This document shows positions 8,091 through 17,620 of a stretch of DNA of 64,000 nucleotides, piece by piece; the first letter of the stretch is position 1; each line of letters starts with the position of its first letter. The stretch lies in NCBI RefSeq assembly GCF_000802225.1, contig NZ_JTDI01000009.1, forward strand, positions 51,372 to 115,371. Direction: 5' to 3'. Source of the DNA: Novosphingobium malaysiense. GTDB taxonomy: Bacteria; Pseudomonadota; Alphaproteobacteria; Sphingomonadales; Sphingomonadaceae. Position numbers and translations under genes: made by a program. The notes beneath the pieces are model-generated. The model searched no databases. It was not told the DNA's origin and saw nothing but the letters and a program-made list of their open reading frames with translations.

Positions 8091-8956
8091 CCCAGGCACA
8101 ACGTTTCGAAGGTCAGGCGGTTGCCATCATCGGCTGCGCCACGGGACTTGGCTATGGCATGGCCAAGCAATTCGCACAGGAAGGCGCGCGGCTGGCACTG
8201 GCCGATCTCAATGCAGAGCGCCTGGCGGAGGTAGTGGCAGAAGTGAAAGCGCTCGGCGCGCAGGCGGTCTCGATGCGTGTCGATATCGCCGATGAGGCCG
8301 AAGTGAAACGCTTCGCCGCCTTCGCCATGGAAAAGCTGGGCCCGATCGACATCCTGTGCAGCAATGCCGGCGTCGCCGACATGCCCGCACTGGCCTGGGA
8401 AAAGACACCGAACGACTGGAAGTGGGTCTTCGGGGTGAACCTGTTCGGGCTGGTCAACGCCGTGAACGCCTTCATTCCCGGCATGATCGAGCGGAAATCG
8501 GGTCATGTGGTGGCGACCGTTTCCAATTCCGCACTGATCGCGCCAATGAACATGGCCCCCTACACCGCCAGCAAGAAGGCGGCGCTGGGCTATTGCGAAA
8601 CCCTGAGGCACGACCTCTCTATGATCGGCTCTCCGGTAAGGGTGTCGGCGATCTGTCCGGGCAAGATGATCTCGGCGATGCCAGACAACATGCGGCTCCG
8701 CCCCGGCGACTTGTCCGGCCGCGCACCAAGCGACGAGGAGGTGCGCCAGATGAAGGCGTTCCTTACCGATGGTGGGCTGACGCCAGAGGAAGCCGCGCGC
8801 GCCGTCCTAGACGGCATAGCCAAGCAACACTTCTTCATTCTCACGCACCCGGAAGACGCAGATGCGACCGTCGCCTGGGCGCAAACGATCGCCTCGGGCG
8901 GGCTGGCCAATCTCGATTCAGACAAGACACGCTTTCGCGGGATCGCAGGCGAGTGA
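8087..8956 (+). CDS. SDR-family oxidoreductase
   Basis: The 289-residue classical short-chain dehydrogenase has the cofactor motif GCATGLGYG (residues 16-24), CSNAGVAD, and the catalytic YTASK. Its ATG overlaps the P450 stop (ATGA at 8087-8090), so the two proteins are translationally coupled. A C-terminal extension with TPEEAARAVLDGIAKQHFFILTHPED is typical of a subgroup acting on hydrophobic alcohols or ketones. Likely role: oxidising the alcohol formed by the upstream P450 (inference). NAD versus NADP preference is unclear. Confidence 0.85.
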   Translation: MTQAQRFEGQAVAIIGCATGLGYGMAKQFAQEGARLALADLNAERLAEVVAEVKALGAQAVSMRVDIADEAEVKRFAAFAMEKLGPIDILCSNAGVADMPALAWEKTPNDWKWVFGVNLFGLVNAVNAFIPGMIERKSGHVVATVSNSALIAPMNMAPYTASKKAALGYCETLRHDLSMIGSPVRVSAICPGKMISAMPDNMRLRPGDLSGRAPSDEEVRQMKAFLTDGGLTPEEAARAVLDGIAKQHFFILTHPEDADATVAWAQTIASGGLANLDSDKTRFRGIAGE

Positions 8957-9020
8957 GAACCAGGCCGCGCGTCAGGCACGGCCACGACACCAGAACAAAG
9001 AACTGACAGGAGCACACCAG

Positions 9021-9923
9021 ATGGGTCCGAACTACGAAGACCAGGTCGTCATCGTGACCGGCGCGGGCAAGGGCCTCGGCCGCGCCTATTCCCTGTGGTT
9101 CGCCGAGCGCGGCGCGAAGGTCGTCGTCAACAACCGCAGTCATCCCGGCAAGCCCTCGTCGGCCGAGGCGGTCGTCGAGGAAATCCGCGCCAGAGGCGGG
9201 ACCGCCGTTGCCGACCACAGCGCGGTGGACCGCGAGGATGCCGGTGAATGCCTGGTCGAGACTGCCCTGGCCGCCTTTGGGCGGGTCGATGCGCTGGTGA
9301 ACAACGCGGGCATCGTCGATGACATTCCCTTCCTCGACATGCCACTCGCCAAGATGCGCGAAGTCATGGAGATCAATTTCTGGGGAAGCCTGTTTCCGAC
9401 GCGAGGCGTGCTGCCGGTGATGCTCAAGCAGGGCTACGGCCGCATCGTGATGAGCACGTCGCAAGCGGGGCTCTACGGGCAAAAGGAAGCAACGCTGTAC
9501 GGCGCTTCGAAAGCCGCCCTCATCGGCCTCGCGCGCGCGCTCGCCCGGGAAATTGAAGGGACCTGCGACCTGTGCGTCAACATCGTGGCCCCGGCGGCCT
9601 ACACGCCGATGTCAGAGAAGGCCTTCGGTCCCGAATGGAAGGAATATGTCTCACCGTTCAAGGTCGCACCCGTGGTCGGCTGGCTCGCCGGCAAGGACTG
9701 CCGCAAGAGCGGAATGATCTTCAATGCCGGTGCCGGACGCGTGCGCCGCGCCCGCATCATCGAAGGACCGGCGGTCGAGATCGTCAACGACGACATGGGC
9801 GGATGCTTCCCCCAGGTCGATACCTTCACCGACCTCGTCGAAGCCGAGAGCTCCTTCCACACCGGGATGGTCCTGATGCCGGAATTGTTCGCAGCGATTC
9901 CCGACCTGACCGACATGGCCTGA
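9021..9923 (+). CDS. SDR related to the (3R)-hydroxyacyl-CoA dehydrogenase part of MFE-2/HSD17B4
   Basis: The 300-residue protein begins with GAGKGLGRAYSLWFAERGAKVVVNNR, a cofactor fold very close in pattern to peroxisomal multifunctional enzyme type 2. It continues with NNAGI, STSQAGLYGQ and catalytic YGASK. MFE-2-type enzymes oxidise 3-hydroxyacyl-CoA in beta-oxidation of branched or steroid side chains. The ATG at 9021 follows ACAGGAG; the upstream extension was rejected. It is 64 bp after the previous SDR in the same transcription unit. A beta-oxidation role is an inference from the family. Confidence 0.85.
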   Translation: MGPNYEDQVVIVTGAGKGLGRAYSLWFAERGAKVVVNNRSHPGKPSSAEAVVEEIRARGGTAVADHSAVDREDAGECLVETALAAFGRVDALVNNAGIVDDIPFLDMPLAKMREVMEINFWGSLFPTRGVLPVMLKQGYGRIVMSTSQAGLYGQKEATLYGASKAALIGLARALAREIEGTCDLCVNIVAPAAYTPMSEKAFGPEWKEYVSPFKVAPVVGWLAGKDCRKSGMIFNAGAGRVRRARIIEGPAVEIVNDDMGGCFPQVDTFTDLVEAESSFHTGMVLMPELFAAIPDLTDMA

Positions 9924-9946
9924 TTACCAGAGTTGATAGAGACAAA

Positions 9947-10621
9947 ATGATGACAGAATATCCCGCGAACGGCGACACCCTGCGGGGTCTCGAGGCCCGC
10001 ATTGCCCGCATGGAAGCGGTTGAGGAAATCCGCCAGCTTCCGGCGAAATACGCCGTCTGCCTCGACCAGCGGGACTACGACGCGCTAGTCAACCTGTTCG
10101 TCGATGACATCGGTGTACCGGGCAAAAGGCGGGGCCGTCAGGCCCTGAAGGCGTGGTACTGCGATACCGTGCGAGGCGGGGGGAGCAAGTCGACTGCCCA
10201 CCTCGTCGGCAACCACATCATCGAGTTTGAGAACGACGATCTGGCGACCGGCCTTGTCTATTCACGCAACCAGCTGGAAACCGGCGAGCGCTGGATGGTC
10301 GAGATGATGGTTTACCTCGATCGTTATGCGAGGGTGGACGGCCGCTGGTTCTTCCAGCGGCGCACGCCGTTCTTCCTTTACCAGTGCCCGATGGACGCAA
10401 TCCCGCTGGACGAATTCAAGATCACCTGGGGTGATGGCCCGCCGGCACAAGAAAATTTCCACGCGGCCTTTCCCAGCTGGCAGGAGTTCTGGTCGGACAG
10501 CCCGAACGACGATCTTCCGGTGCCCCCTCCCTCTCCTCTAGGCAGGTTCGTGGAGACGCTGCGGCGCGGCCAGACCATGCCCAGGGTGAAACCGGCCGGA
10601 ACGATGCGCGCAGACACCTGA
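9947..10621 (+). CDS. NTF2/SnoaL-like protein
   Basis: The 224-residue protein shows the NTF2-like start pattern AVEEIRQLPAKYAVCLDQRDYDALVNLFVDD, followed by alternating strands ending in RWFFQRRTPFF. SnoaL-like folds are small cone-shaped barrels used as isomerases, cyclases or dehydratases, or with no catalytic role, in steroid, polyketide and aromatic pathways. Two consecutive ATG codons (9947 and 9950) could start it. It is 23 bp after the MFE-2-like SDR, so it belongs to the LLM/P450/SDR transcription unit. It ends 47 bp before a convergent hydrolase. No catalytic residues can be assigned. Confidence 0.75.
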   Translation: MMTEYPANGDTLRGLEARIARMEAVEEIRQLPAKYAVCLDQRDYDALVNLFVDDIGVPGKRRGRQALKAWYCDTVRGGGSKSTAHLVGNHIIEFENDDLATGLVYSRNQLETGERWMVEMMVYLDRYARVDGRWFFQRRTPFFLYQCPMDAIPLDEFKITWGDGPPAQENFHAAFPSWQEFWSDSPNDDLPVPPPSPLGRFVETLRRGQTMPRVKPAGTMRADT

Positions 10622-10668
10622 GCAACGGCGGCCCCTTCGGCAGCCTGCAGGAAACGCGTTGAGCGCTC

Positions 10669-11655
10669 CTACACGGCCGCCGCAAGCATCAGGGACCAAT
10701 CCCCTATCCGCCGCCACAGGATCTGCCGTGTCGAGGCGAAATTGTGCATGTGGGCCATCGACGGAACGATGAAGGTCCCCACATCCGGCGACGCATTATA
10801 GGCGCCCGGCTCCGCGTGTGGATCGGGACAAGTGTCCCGTTCTCCGTTCGCGATCAGCACCGGCACCGTGATCCGGGCAGCGTCCTCGCTCATCGCGCCT
10901 TCACTGGTCATCGCGATCGCGCAGTCGGGCATCGTGGTGCTGCCGAAATCCGGTGCCGTCACGCGCAGCGGATAGCCACCTTCCAGATCGAGCGCGATGA
11001 TATCTCGCGGAACATCCTCCCAGTGAAAGGCATAGACATAGTCGATGCCCTCGTGGGTGATCTTGTGCGGGCTCATGCCCATGCCCTCGCGCACGCCCTG
11101 GGAGCGTTGCCTGGAGAATTCGAACAACTCGGCGGAGGGCTGGGGCAGGCAGGTATGGATCGCGCTCTTGCCCGCCGGGATGATCGCATCGAACGTCCCC
11201 TTGCGGGACTGGGTCAGGATCGTGACGCCCGCGCCGAAGGACTGCCCCATCCCGACCTTGAACAGGCCGGGGACCGGCGGAAAGCCATTGGCCAGCGTCC
11301 CGTCTTCCAAAGCCCTGGCTAGCTGACGCACGCAGGCATCGTGCGTATCGGCGAGGGTCTGGAACGAGACCTTCGAAAGATCGGGTATCGTGCTGTCGCC
11401 GAATCCGACATGATCGATGGCGAGGTAGATGATCCCGCGCCCGACATGATAGTCCGCCTCGCTGTAGCCCTCATGGCCGGGAATGTTCAGGAAGTAGTAG
11501 CGCCGATTGTAGCCGCCGCCGGGCGCCGCGAAAATCGCCAGCGGGCGGGCCGGCATGGCGGCTGGCTCGGGCAGGAACACGCTGACCGCCATTTCGACCT
11601 GCTGGCCGAGGCCCGCCGCTCCGCTCACGTCAATGCGCAGCTCGAGATGTTTCAT
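10669..11655 (-). CDS. Alpha/beta-hydrolase
   Basis: The 328-residue protein has an alpha/beta-hydrolase layout: an oxyanion segment APGGGYN (44-50), nucleophile elbow GQSFG with Ser139, a possible acid in NGERDTCPD and a late histidine in PSMAHMHNF. It has no signal peptide, so it is probably cytosolic, acting as an esterase, lactonase or C-C hydrolase. The ATG at 11655 has GGGAGA six bases upstream; the in-frame extension to 11712 has no site. It follows the Rieske oxygenase at 11709-13133 by 53 bp, so hydrolysis of a ring-opened or esterified product is plausible (inference). Confidence 0.85.
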   Translation of the reverse strand: MKHLELRIDVSGAAGLGQQVEMAVSVFLPEPAAMPARPLAIFAAPGGGYNRRYYFLNIPGHEGYSEADYHVGRGIIYLAIDHVGFGDSTIPDLSKVSFQTLADTHDACVRQLARALEDGTLANGFPPVPGLFKVGMGQSFGAGVTILTQSRKGTFDAIIPAGKSAIHTCLPQPSAELFEFSRQRSQGVREGMGMSPHKITHEGIDYVYAFHWEDVPRDIIALDLEGGYPLRVTAPDFGSTTMPDCAIAMTSEGAMSEDAARITVPVLIANGERDTCPDPHAEPGAYNASPDVGTFIVPSMAHMHNFASTRQILWRRIGDWSLMLAAAV

Positions 11656-11708
11656 GTCTGTCTCCCGGGACATCGGTGATGTCTGATGGCTCTCCGGCTT
11701 CGCGGTCT

Positions 11709-13133
11709 TCAAAGGCCGAGGTTCCTCACTTCGACGTCGATTGCCCCCGACGTAACCCGCATGGCCTCTGCCAGATCCTCGACCGGAACCCCTGACAGAA
11801 AACCGTCGAGCGTGCGGTGGAAATTGCTGATCAAGCCTTCCATCTGGTCGGACAGGCGCATGTATTCGAAACCGGGCGAGTGCAGCCCGCGCTGCTGCCT
11901 GGGAAGATTCGAGAAGTCCTGCCGCGGCACGGCGGGCCAGCTGGGGTCATCGAATGCCTTGGGCTCGGGGATCGGCGGGCTCGGTGGCTCCTTGCCCTTG
12001 GGATAGCGCTTGAGCGACCACAGCTCGAAAATGCATTCTTCCGGACCTGTCGGCCGGATGCGATAGCTCGCGGCAGCCCCGTGGACCGGCAGCATGAAGA
12101 AGTGGGGGAACAGGAAATTGACGTTGGTCGCCAAGTTCCGGCGATCAAGGTCGTTGATATCCCCGCATTCCATGCCGTTGTCGGCATAGTACTTCATGAT
12201 CGCGTTGTTGAGCGCGACACGATAGGCGACCGCCGCCTCACCCGGATCCCCGGGCAAGTCCATCCCCACCAGCGAACGGGCAACCTCCACTTCCTCGGGG
12301 CTCGACATACCTGCCATGCCGTCACTCAGGGCCTGCATGACATCGCAGTACATCTGGACGAACTCGACCGCATCGACCTCACCGGGCAGGTCGTTGCCGA
12401 CGGTGACCCAGAACGTCTGCGTAACCACGTCGTCGGGCAGCCGGATATGCGACGATGCTCCCGGCTTGTTGGTGATCCCCGGCGGCATGAGCTGCGGATG
12501 CGTGGTGGCGACGTGGTAGCCTTCCATGAAGGCTTCCATCGCCAGTTTCCAGTTCACCGGCAATCGTGCGGCGAGCCACCATTCGGCGCGAAGGTGCTCC
12601 GCCTTGAAGCCCTCCATGCGCTCGCCGAATTCCCCCAGGGTTTCGCGCAGCGGCAGCGCGTTGTCGTCCATGTTGATGAAGGCGCAGTTTATCCATGTCT
12701 CGACCCGCACCGGCACCAGATCGAGTTCGGCGCTGCACATGTTGCCTTGTGAGAACGCCTCGGGCGCAAACACGAAAGTATTGTTGCCGGACATGTCCCA
12801 CCGCCAGCCGTGGAACGGGCAGATGAAGCCGCCCTTGGCCTTCCCGCGCTGCTGGACAAGTTCGACGCCGCGGTGCCGGCAATGGTTCTGGTAGGCGCGT
12901 ACCGTGCCATCGGCCATGCGGATGACGATCACCGAGACATCGAGATTGCGGTAGACGGCGTAGTCGCCCTCCTTGGGGATCTCTTCCAGCCGGCATGCCA
13001 TCTGCCAGGCACGGGGCCACAAGTGCTTCTTTTCGAGCTCGTAGAAATCAGGATCGAAATAGCGCTGCACCGGGATCCGGTCCGGCGTGTGCACCGCGAA
13101 TGGCACCTCGTTCTTCGGGTCGCTGCCCACCAC
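11709..13133 (-). CDS. Rieske non-heme iron oxygenase, large (alpha) subunit
   Basis: The 474-residue protein has a Rieske [2Fe-2S] site, with C85 and H87 in CRHRG and C105 and H108 in CPFHGW. A catalytic domain follows with NWKLAMEAFMEGYHVATTHPQ, where H207 and H212 bind the mononuclear iron. Such enzymes hydroxylate aromatic rings, sterols or other hydrophobic substrates using electrons from a ferredoxin/reductase, none of which is encoded nearby. No small beta subunit gene adjoins it, pointing to a homomultimeric alpha-only type. GTG 13133 is placed eight bases after GAGAGG. It sits 74 bp downstream of the sulfatase gene. Confidence 0.92.
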   Translation of the reverse strand: MVGSDPKNEVPFAVHTPDRIPVQRYFDPDFYELEKKHLWPRAWQMACRLEEIPKEGDYAVYRNLDVSVIVIRMADGTVRAYQNHCRHRGVELVQQRGKAKGGFICPFHGWRWDMSGNNTFVFAPEAFSQGNMCSAELDLVPVRVETWINCAFINMDDNALPLRETLGEFGERMEGFKAEHLRAEWWLAARLPVNWKLAMEAFMEGYHVATTHPQLMPPGITNKPGASSHIRLPDDVVTQTFWVTVGNDLPGEVDAVEFVQMYCDVMQALSDGMAGMSSPEEVEVARSLVGMDLPGDPGEAAVAYRVALNNAIMKYYADNGMECGDINDLDRRNLATNVNFLFPHFFMLPVHGAAASYRIRPTGPEECIFELWSLKRYPKGKEPPSPPIPEPKAFDDPSWPAVPRQDFSNLPRQQRGLHSPGFEYMRLSDQMEGLISNFHRTLDGFLSGVPVEDLAEAMRVTSGAIDVEVRNLGL

Positions 13134-13207
13134 TTTCAGTCCCTCTCGTGATTGTGTCTCCCCAAGGCATAAGCCAAAGCACGCGCGGCAAAACGGCGGC
13201 GTTTATA

Positions 13208-15562
13208 TCAATTTCGCCCTGCCTTCCCGGCTTCGCTCCCGGTCGAGGCACTGCCCCCGTCATCCGCCTTGCGGAACTGGAACGTCACGGTGCCGATGTG
13301 CCCCGGAAACACCGTACCTTCCGGATAGTCCGGCGAGACGGCCGATCCGAAGTCGCTGCCGATGCTGAAGCCATCCGAAGCGCTGAAGCGCGCGGGCATC
13401 CCGTAGGTGACGTGCCGATCCACCAGCGGCTTGCCATTCACCTCCAGCGTGATCCAGATGTCCTGAGGCGTGAGCGGCCTCGCCTGCGCGCGATCAAAAT
13501 CCAGCGTGATCATGCTTTTTCCCGCCGACAGGGCCCGACTAGCTGCCACGTTGGTCGCCCTGCCATCCAGCCCCTGCAGATCGAACGTGGGAACCCCATT
13601 GTTCAGGTAGAGCGCCATGCCGCCAAGGTGCCCGCCGATGGTGAAGATCGGCCCGGTTTCCCTCCCCGTGGGCAGGCTGACTTCGACCGTCATGCGGAAG
13701 GGATACGATTGAACCGGCGGGGCGATCCCTTCCGAAATGCCCGCGACAGGCCCGGGGAAGCTCCAGCGACCGTTCCGGCGGACAAACTCCGCCTGCTTTT
13801 TCGCGGCAAGGTAGCCCCATGAGTCGCTCATGTTCGGGATGGGGTAGACGTTGAACCGGCTGGCCTGCTCGTCGAACATTTTCGCCATGGCCGCGACCCG
13901 TGTCGGATGGCGCTCGGCAAGGTTCCGCGTCTGCCCCCGATCGCGGTTCAGATCGTAAAGCTCCCAGGCTTCGTCGGCCGGGCCGTCCTTGGTCAGGTTC
14001 CATGACTGGAGACGGTGGCGGGTCACGATGGACCAGCCGTCGAACCATAGCCCCTTATTTCCGTAGAGCTCGAAATACTGCGCCCGGGTACGATCCACTG
14101 CTTGCGCATCGCCGAGCGTGTAAGCGAAACTGCTCCCTTCCATGGGAGATTGCTTCACATTGTTGAGAACCGGCGCCGTGCTCACCCCGGCAAGCTCCAT
14201 CAACGTAGGCGCAACATCGGCAACATAGGTGAACTGACCGCGCAGGCTTCCGTCCACGTCGCTGCCCAGCCCCTTGGGCCAGGAGACGAGGAGCGGAACA
14301 TGCGTGCCGCCTTCGAAGGTCGTCTGCTTGTAATACCGGAATGGCGTGTTACCGGCGACGGCCCAGCCGAAAGCGTAGTGCGGCAGCGTCTTCGGGCCGC
14401 CCCACGCATCGAGGAAACGCATGTTCTCCGCGACCGTTGGCAGATGGCCGTTCGCGAAGTACATCTCGTTCGACGTGCCGTTGTAAGCGCCTTCGGCGCT
14501 GGCCCCGTTGTCCGATGTGACAAGGACGATGGTATTGTCCAGTTCCCCCGTCCGGCGCAGTTCAGCGACGATCGTGCCGAACTGCTCATCGGCGGCGCTC
14601 AAAGCGGCGGCGAACACTTCCATCTGCCGGGCATAGAGTTTCTTCGCGTCTGCACTCAGACTGTCCCAGGCAGGCATGCCGTCCGGGCGCGGCGCAAGCA
14701 CCGTGTCATGCGGCACGATCCCCAGCGCGATCTGGCGTTGCAGGACGATTTTGCGCAGCTTGTCCCAGCCCATGTCGAAATGCCCGCGATAGTGGTCGAT
14801 CCACCGTTGCGGCGCGTGATGCGGGGCATGCGCCGTGCCCGTCGCCAGATAGAGGAAGAACGGGGCCACATCTTCCTTGCCGCTGCGTTCATGCAGCATG
14901 CCTATCGCCCGGCGCGCGAGATCGTCGTTCAGCATATAGCCGGGGTCCTGTGGAACCGCGACCGGCGTCTTGTCGCGCACCAGGTCCGGTGCGAAGTTAT
15001 CGGTGTCGGCGCCCATGAAGCCGTAGAAGTGATCAAATCCCTGGCTTGTCGCCCAGTGATTGAAAGGGCCCCCCGGACCCATCTCGTCGCTGGGCAGGTG
15101 ATCCCATTTGCCAAGCGCGAAGGTTGCGTAGCCCGCCGCTCTCAGGTTGGCGGCGATCGTCCCGTCCTCGGCCGGAATTGCGCTGTCATAGCCCTTGTTC
15201 GGAAGCTCGATGCCGGAAAAGCCGCCCATGTGCACGCTGTGCGGGTTACGCCCCGTCAGCATCGCGGCCCGGCTCGCCGAGCAGATCGGCGCCGTATGGT
15301 AATTGGTGTAACGCAGACCAGCTGCCGCGACCTTGTCGATGTTGGGCGTTTCGATCAGACCGCCAAAGGCACCGATTTGCCCGAAGCCAACGTCGTCCAG
15401 CATCCAAACCAGAATGTTGGGTCTGGGCGTCTGGCGACCTTCATCTGTACCATTCCGATCAGCCGATGGGACCTGCGGCCCACCGCCGGAATGCGCCTGG
15501 AGCGGAACGGCGGACACCAAGGCACACATGGCAACGGCCAGCACCGACTGGCAGGATCGCAC
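13208..15562 (-). CDS. Exported type I (formylglycine) sulfatase
   Basis: The 784-residue protein opens with a signal peptide (basic start, hydrophobic residues about 7-18, cleavage near residue 23). The alkaline-phosphatase-superfamily core follows: metal ligands in LDDVG and the formylglycine motif CSASR (C94 to R98) with AAMLTGR. LVTSDNGA and TLMELAG are further sulfatase landmarks. It hydrolyses sulfate esters in the periplasm after an activating enzyme converts Cys94. GTG 15562 follows GAGAAGG and gives the better signal peptide; GTG 15577 would overlap that site. Its place upstream of the Rieske gene suggests desulfation precedes ring oxidation (inference). Confidence 0.9.
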   Translation of the reverse strand: MRSCQSVLAVAMCALVSAVPLQAHSGGGPQVPSADRNGTDEGRQTPRPNILVWMLDDVGFGQIGAFGGLIETPNIDKVAAAGLRYTNYHTAPICSASRAAMLTGRNPHSVHMGGFSGIELPNKGYDSAIPAEDGTIAANLRAAGYATFALGKWDHLPSDEMGPGGPFNHWATSQGFDHFYGFMGADTDNFAPDLVRDKTPVAVPQDPGYMLNDDLARRAIGMLHERSGKEDVAPFFLYLATGTAHAPHHAPQRWIDHYRGHFDMGWDKLRKIVLQRQIALGIVPHDTVLAPRPDGMPAWDSLSADAKKLYARQMEVFAAALSAADEQFGTIVAELRRTGELDNTIVLVTSDNGASAEGAYNGTSNEMYFANGHLPTVAENMRFLDAWGGPKTLPHYAFGWAVAGNTPFRYYKQTTFEGGTHVPLLVSWPKGLGSDVDGSLRGQFTYVADVAPTLMELAGVSTAPVLNNVKQSPMEGSSFAYTLGDAQAVDRTRAQYFELYGNKGLWFDGWSIVTRHRLQSWNLTKDGPADEAWELYDLNRDRGQTRNLAERHPTRVAAMAKMFDEQASRFNVYPIPNMSDSWGYLAAKKQAEFVRRNGRWSFPGPVAGISEGIAPPVQSYPFRMTVEVSLPTGRETGPIFTIGGHLGGMALYLNNGVPTFDLQGLDGRATNVAASRALSAGKSMITLDFDRAQARPLTPQDIWITLEVNGKPLVDRHVTYGMPARFSASDGFSIGSDFGSAVSPDYPEGTVFPGHIGTVTFQFRKADDGGSASTGSEAGKAGRN

Positions 15563-15944
15563 GTTTCCTTCTCCCACGGCACCTGTCGATCCGCCGGCAA
15601 TCCACGGACATCAGGCTTGATCGTTTCGGCCTATCCGACCTCGCCTTCACCTGCCCGGTAAAGCCAAGCACCGGCAAGCGCAGGGTTATGTCAATTTGGA
15701 TGATCACCTACTATTGCGGCGGACTGACGCTCCGCGCTGGAAATCCAATTGTGCAGTTTCGGGGAAACGAGGGTGGGATTCGAACAAGAATTCCTGAGCA
15801 TTGATTATATTGAATTTTATTTTTTCAATTAAGATTGAATACCGTGTTGCACACCTCGCCCTCGAATGGTTCGGGCGGCCGGCAACGCTGAAGACGCCTT
15901 GATACGCCCCCTCAGGATGCCCAACCGCTGGACCGACATGGCCC
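15563..15944. other. Gene-free gap with AT-rich tract and a tRNA 3'-end-like stretch
   Basis: I see no convincing gene in these 382 bp. Bases 15769-15785, read on the minus strand, give GTTCGAATCCCACCCTC, which matches the T-loop and 3' side of a bacterial tRNA. The pairing T-stem, anticodon arm and 5' half are absent. It is followed by a strikingly AT-rich tract (about 15800-15840), unlike the surrounding GC-rich DNA. It could be a remnant of a tRNA-targeted integration. The sulfatase promoter must also lie in this gap. Confidence 0.5.
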
Positions 15945-17522
15945 TCAACTTGCCATGGCCCGCAGCTCGTTCTTGGCGATCTTGCCGGTATTGTTGACCG
16001 GCAGCGCATCGAGGAAGCGCACGGAGCGCGGAACCTTGTAGTTCGCCATTTCCTTGCGGCACCAGGCGATGACGTCTTCCTCTGTGATCGTGCTGCCGGG
16101 CGAGCGGACCACGAAGGCGCGACCAACCTGCCCCAGCCGCTCGTCATCGACACCGATCACGGCAACTTGCGAGATACCATCCATCGACAGCATCAGGTTC
16201 TCGATCTCGGCCGGATAGCAGTTGAAGCCGCCGACCAGATACATGTCCTTGATCCGGTCGGCTATGTGGAGGTTGCCGTCCTCGTCAAGCCAGCCGGCAT
16301 CACCGGTGAGCAGGAATCCGTCCTGCGTGAACGCCGCCTTGGTCGCTTCGGGATTGTTGTAGTAGCCCTTCATGACCTGCGGTCCCTTGACCGCGATCTC
16401 ACCCCGTTCGCCCGTCGGCACTTCGTTGTGTTCGGGATCGAGGATCTTGAGCTGAAGGTTGGACAACGGACGCCCCACCGTCTTGACGACTGTCTCCGAA
16501 GCATCGTCGGGGAAAGTCGTGCTGACCGAACCTGCGGACTCGGTCAAACCATAGCCTGTCGCAACGGTCGTGCCGGAACCAACGAGGTTGCGTAGATCAT
16601 CCACCTGACTGACGGGAATTGTGGCCGCGCCCGTCGCGATAATGCGCAGGCTGGACAAGTCGAACTTGTCGCGGTCCGGATGTTCGATCATGGCCTGTGC
16701 AATCGTCGGCACGACAGGAAGGTAGTTGACCTTCTCCTTCTCGATCAGCCGCATGAATTCGGTGGCATCGAACATGCTCACCGGAATGGCGCAAACCCCT
16801 TCCAGAAGAGCGATTTGCCAGCCGGCCCGATACCCGGCGTTGTGTGCAAAGGGATAGGACACCGCGAAAACCTCACCCGGTGAAAAATGCGAGACTTCGG
16901 CCTGCTGCATGCGGCACGCCTCTAGGCTCTGTGCCTGCGTCATCGGCACGCCCTTCGGCTTGCCTGTGGTCCCGGAGGTAAAGATGATGTCGGCCAGATC
17001 GTCGCCCGACCCGCCGGCAATGCGTTCCTCGACCTGTTCACGCGAAACGCTGCGCCCAAGCTCGCGCAGGGTGGCCAGGTTGATCACGCGATCGTCCGGA
17101 CCGGGCGTTCCTTCCTCGTCGAGCACGACGATCCGCTCGACACTCGCCGGCGCCCGTTCGAGCAGGGCTTCGACGAAGCTGAACGAGCCGAAGGCCCGAT
17201 CCGTGAAAACGAAGCGCGCGCCCGAATCCTCGAGGATGCCTGCAGCTTCGCGCCCGCGCAGGCGCGTGCCGATGGGGACCAGGGCCCCGCCCGCGGCCTG
17301 CAGAGCGAGCCCGGCAAGCGCCCAAGGGATGGAGTTCACGCCCCAGATTGCCACACGATCACCCCGCACGATTCCCAAGGCCATCAGGCCGGCCGCCAAC
17401 TCCGTCGCGGCTGCCTCCAGTTGCGCGAATGTGAACTGGGTTTCGCCCGAGCGCATGGCGGGAAGTTCCGGATGGCGACGCACGGACGCCTGGAATGCCT
17501 GGAACAGCGAAGGATTGTTCAT
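15945..17522 (-). CDS. AMP-forming acyl-CoA synthetase (ANL superfamily)
   Basis: The 525-residue protein is a class I adenylate-forming enzyme. The P-loop-like A3 motif IIFTSGTTGKPKG, the A5 segment TGYGLTESAG, the A7 motif LLTGDAGWLDEDG and the C-terminal catalytic lysine in NNTGKIAKNELR are all present. It activates a carboxylate with ATP and CoA. Its divergence from a crotonase/thioesterase operon makes it a candidate for the CoA-activation step of the pathway. ATG 17522 aligns with the usual family start (NNPSLFQAF), although the ribosome site is weak; an upstream TTG at 17591 is less likely. Acid substrate unknown. Confidence 0.9.
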   Translation of the reverse strand: MNNPSLFQAFQASVRRHPELPAMRSGETQFTFAQLEAAATELAAGLMALGIVRGDRVAIWGVNSIPWALAGLALQAAGGALVPIGTRLRGREAAGILEDSGARFVFTDRAFGSFSFVEALLERAPASVERIVVLDEEGTPGPDDRVINLATLRELGRSVSREQVEERIAGGSGDDLADIIFTSGTTGKPKGVPMTQAQSLEACRMQQAEVSHFSPGEVFAVSYPFAHNAGYRAGWQIALLEGVCAIPVSMFDATEFMRLIEKEKVNYLPVVPTIAQAMIEHPDRDKFDLSSLRIIATGAATIPVSQVDDLRNLVGSGTTVATGYGLTESAGSVSTTFPDDASETVVKTVGRPLSNLQLKILDPEHNEVPTGERGEIAVKGPQVMKGYYNNPEATKAAFTQDGFLLTGDAGWLDEDGNLHIADRIKDMYLVGGFNCYPAEIENLMLSMDGISQVAVIGVDDERLGQVGRAFVVRSPGSTITEEDVIAWCRKEMANYKVPRSVRFLDALPVNNTGKIAKNELRAMAS

Positions 17523-17606
17523 CTGACTAAAGCCCCAAAATTCGGCCACCACGAATAGCCAATCTGTGAGCGGCATCGCCCAGGGGTGCAACTTTCGAGA
17601 GCGTTG

Positions 17607-17620
17607 ATCGTATTTGCGAT
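17607..17620. promoter_or_regulatory. Recurrent operator-like palindrome (ATCGTATTTGCGAT)
   Basis: It lies in the divergent promoter between the CoA ligase (starts 17522, minus) and the crotonase operon (starts 17812, plus). It matches the consensus ATCGCAWWTGCGAT at 13 of 14 positions. Its reverse complement is the 47827-47840 site with one change. Confidence 0.65.

Noticed and set aside
14102..15661. Long open frame (519 codons) on the plus strand
   Set aside because: It lies antisense to the sulfatase gene, which has a signal peptide and formylglycine motif; the plus-strand product has low-complexity Arg/His-rich composition typical of an antisense GC-rich frame.
15769..15785. A complete tRNA gene
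   Set aside because: Only a T-loop and 3' arm match; the other side of the T-stem does not pair and no anticodon or D arm is present.
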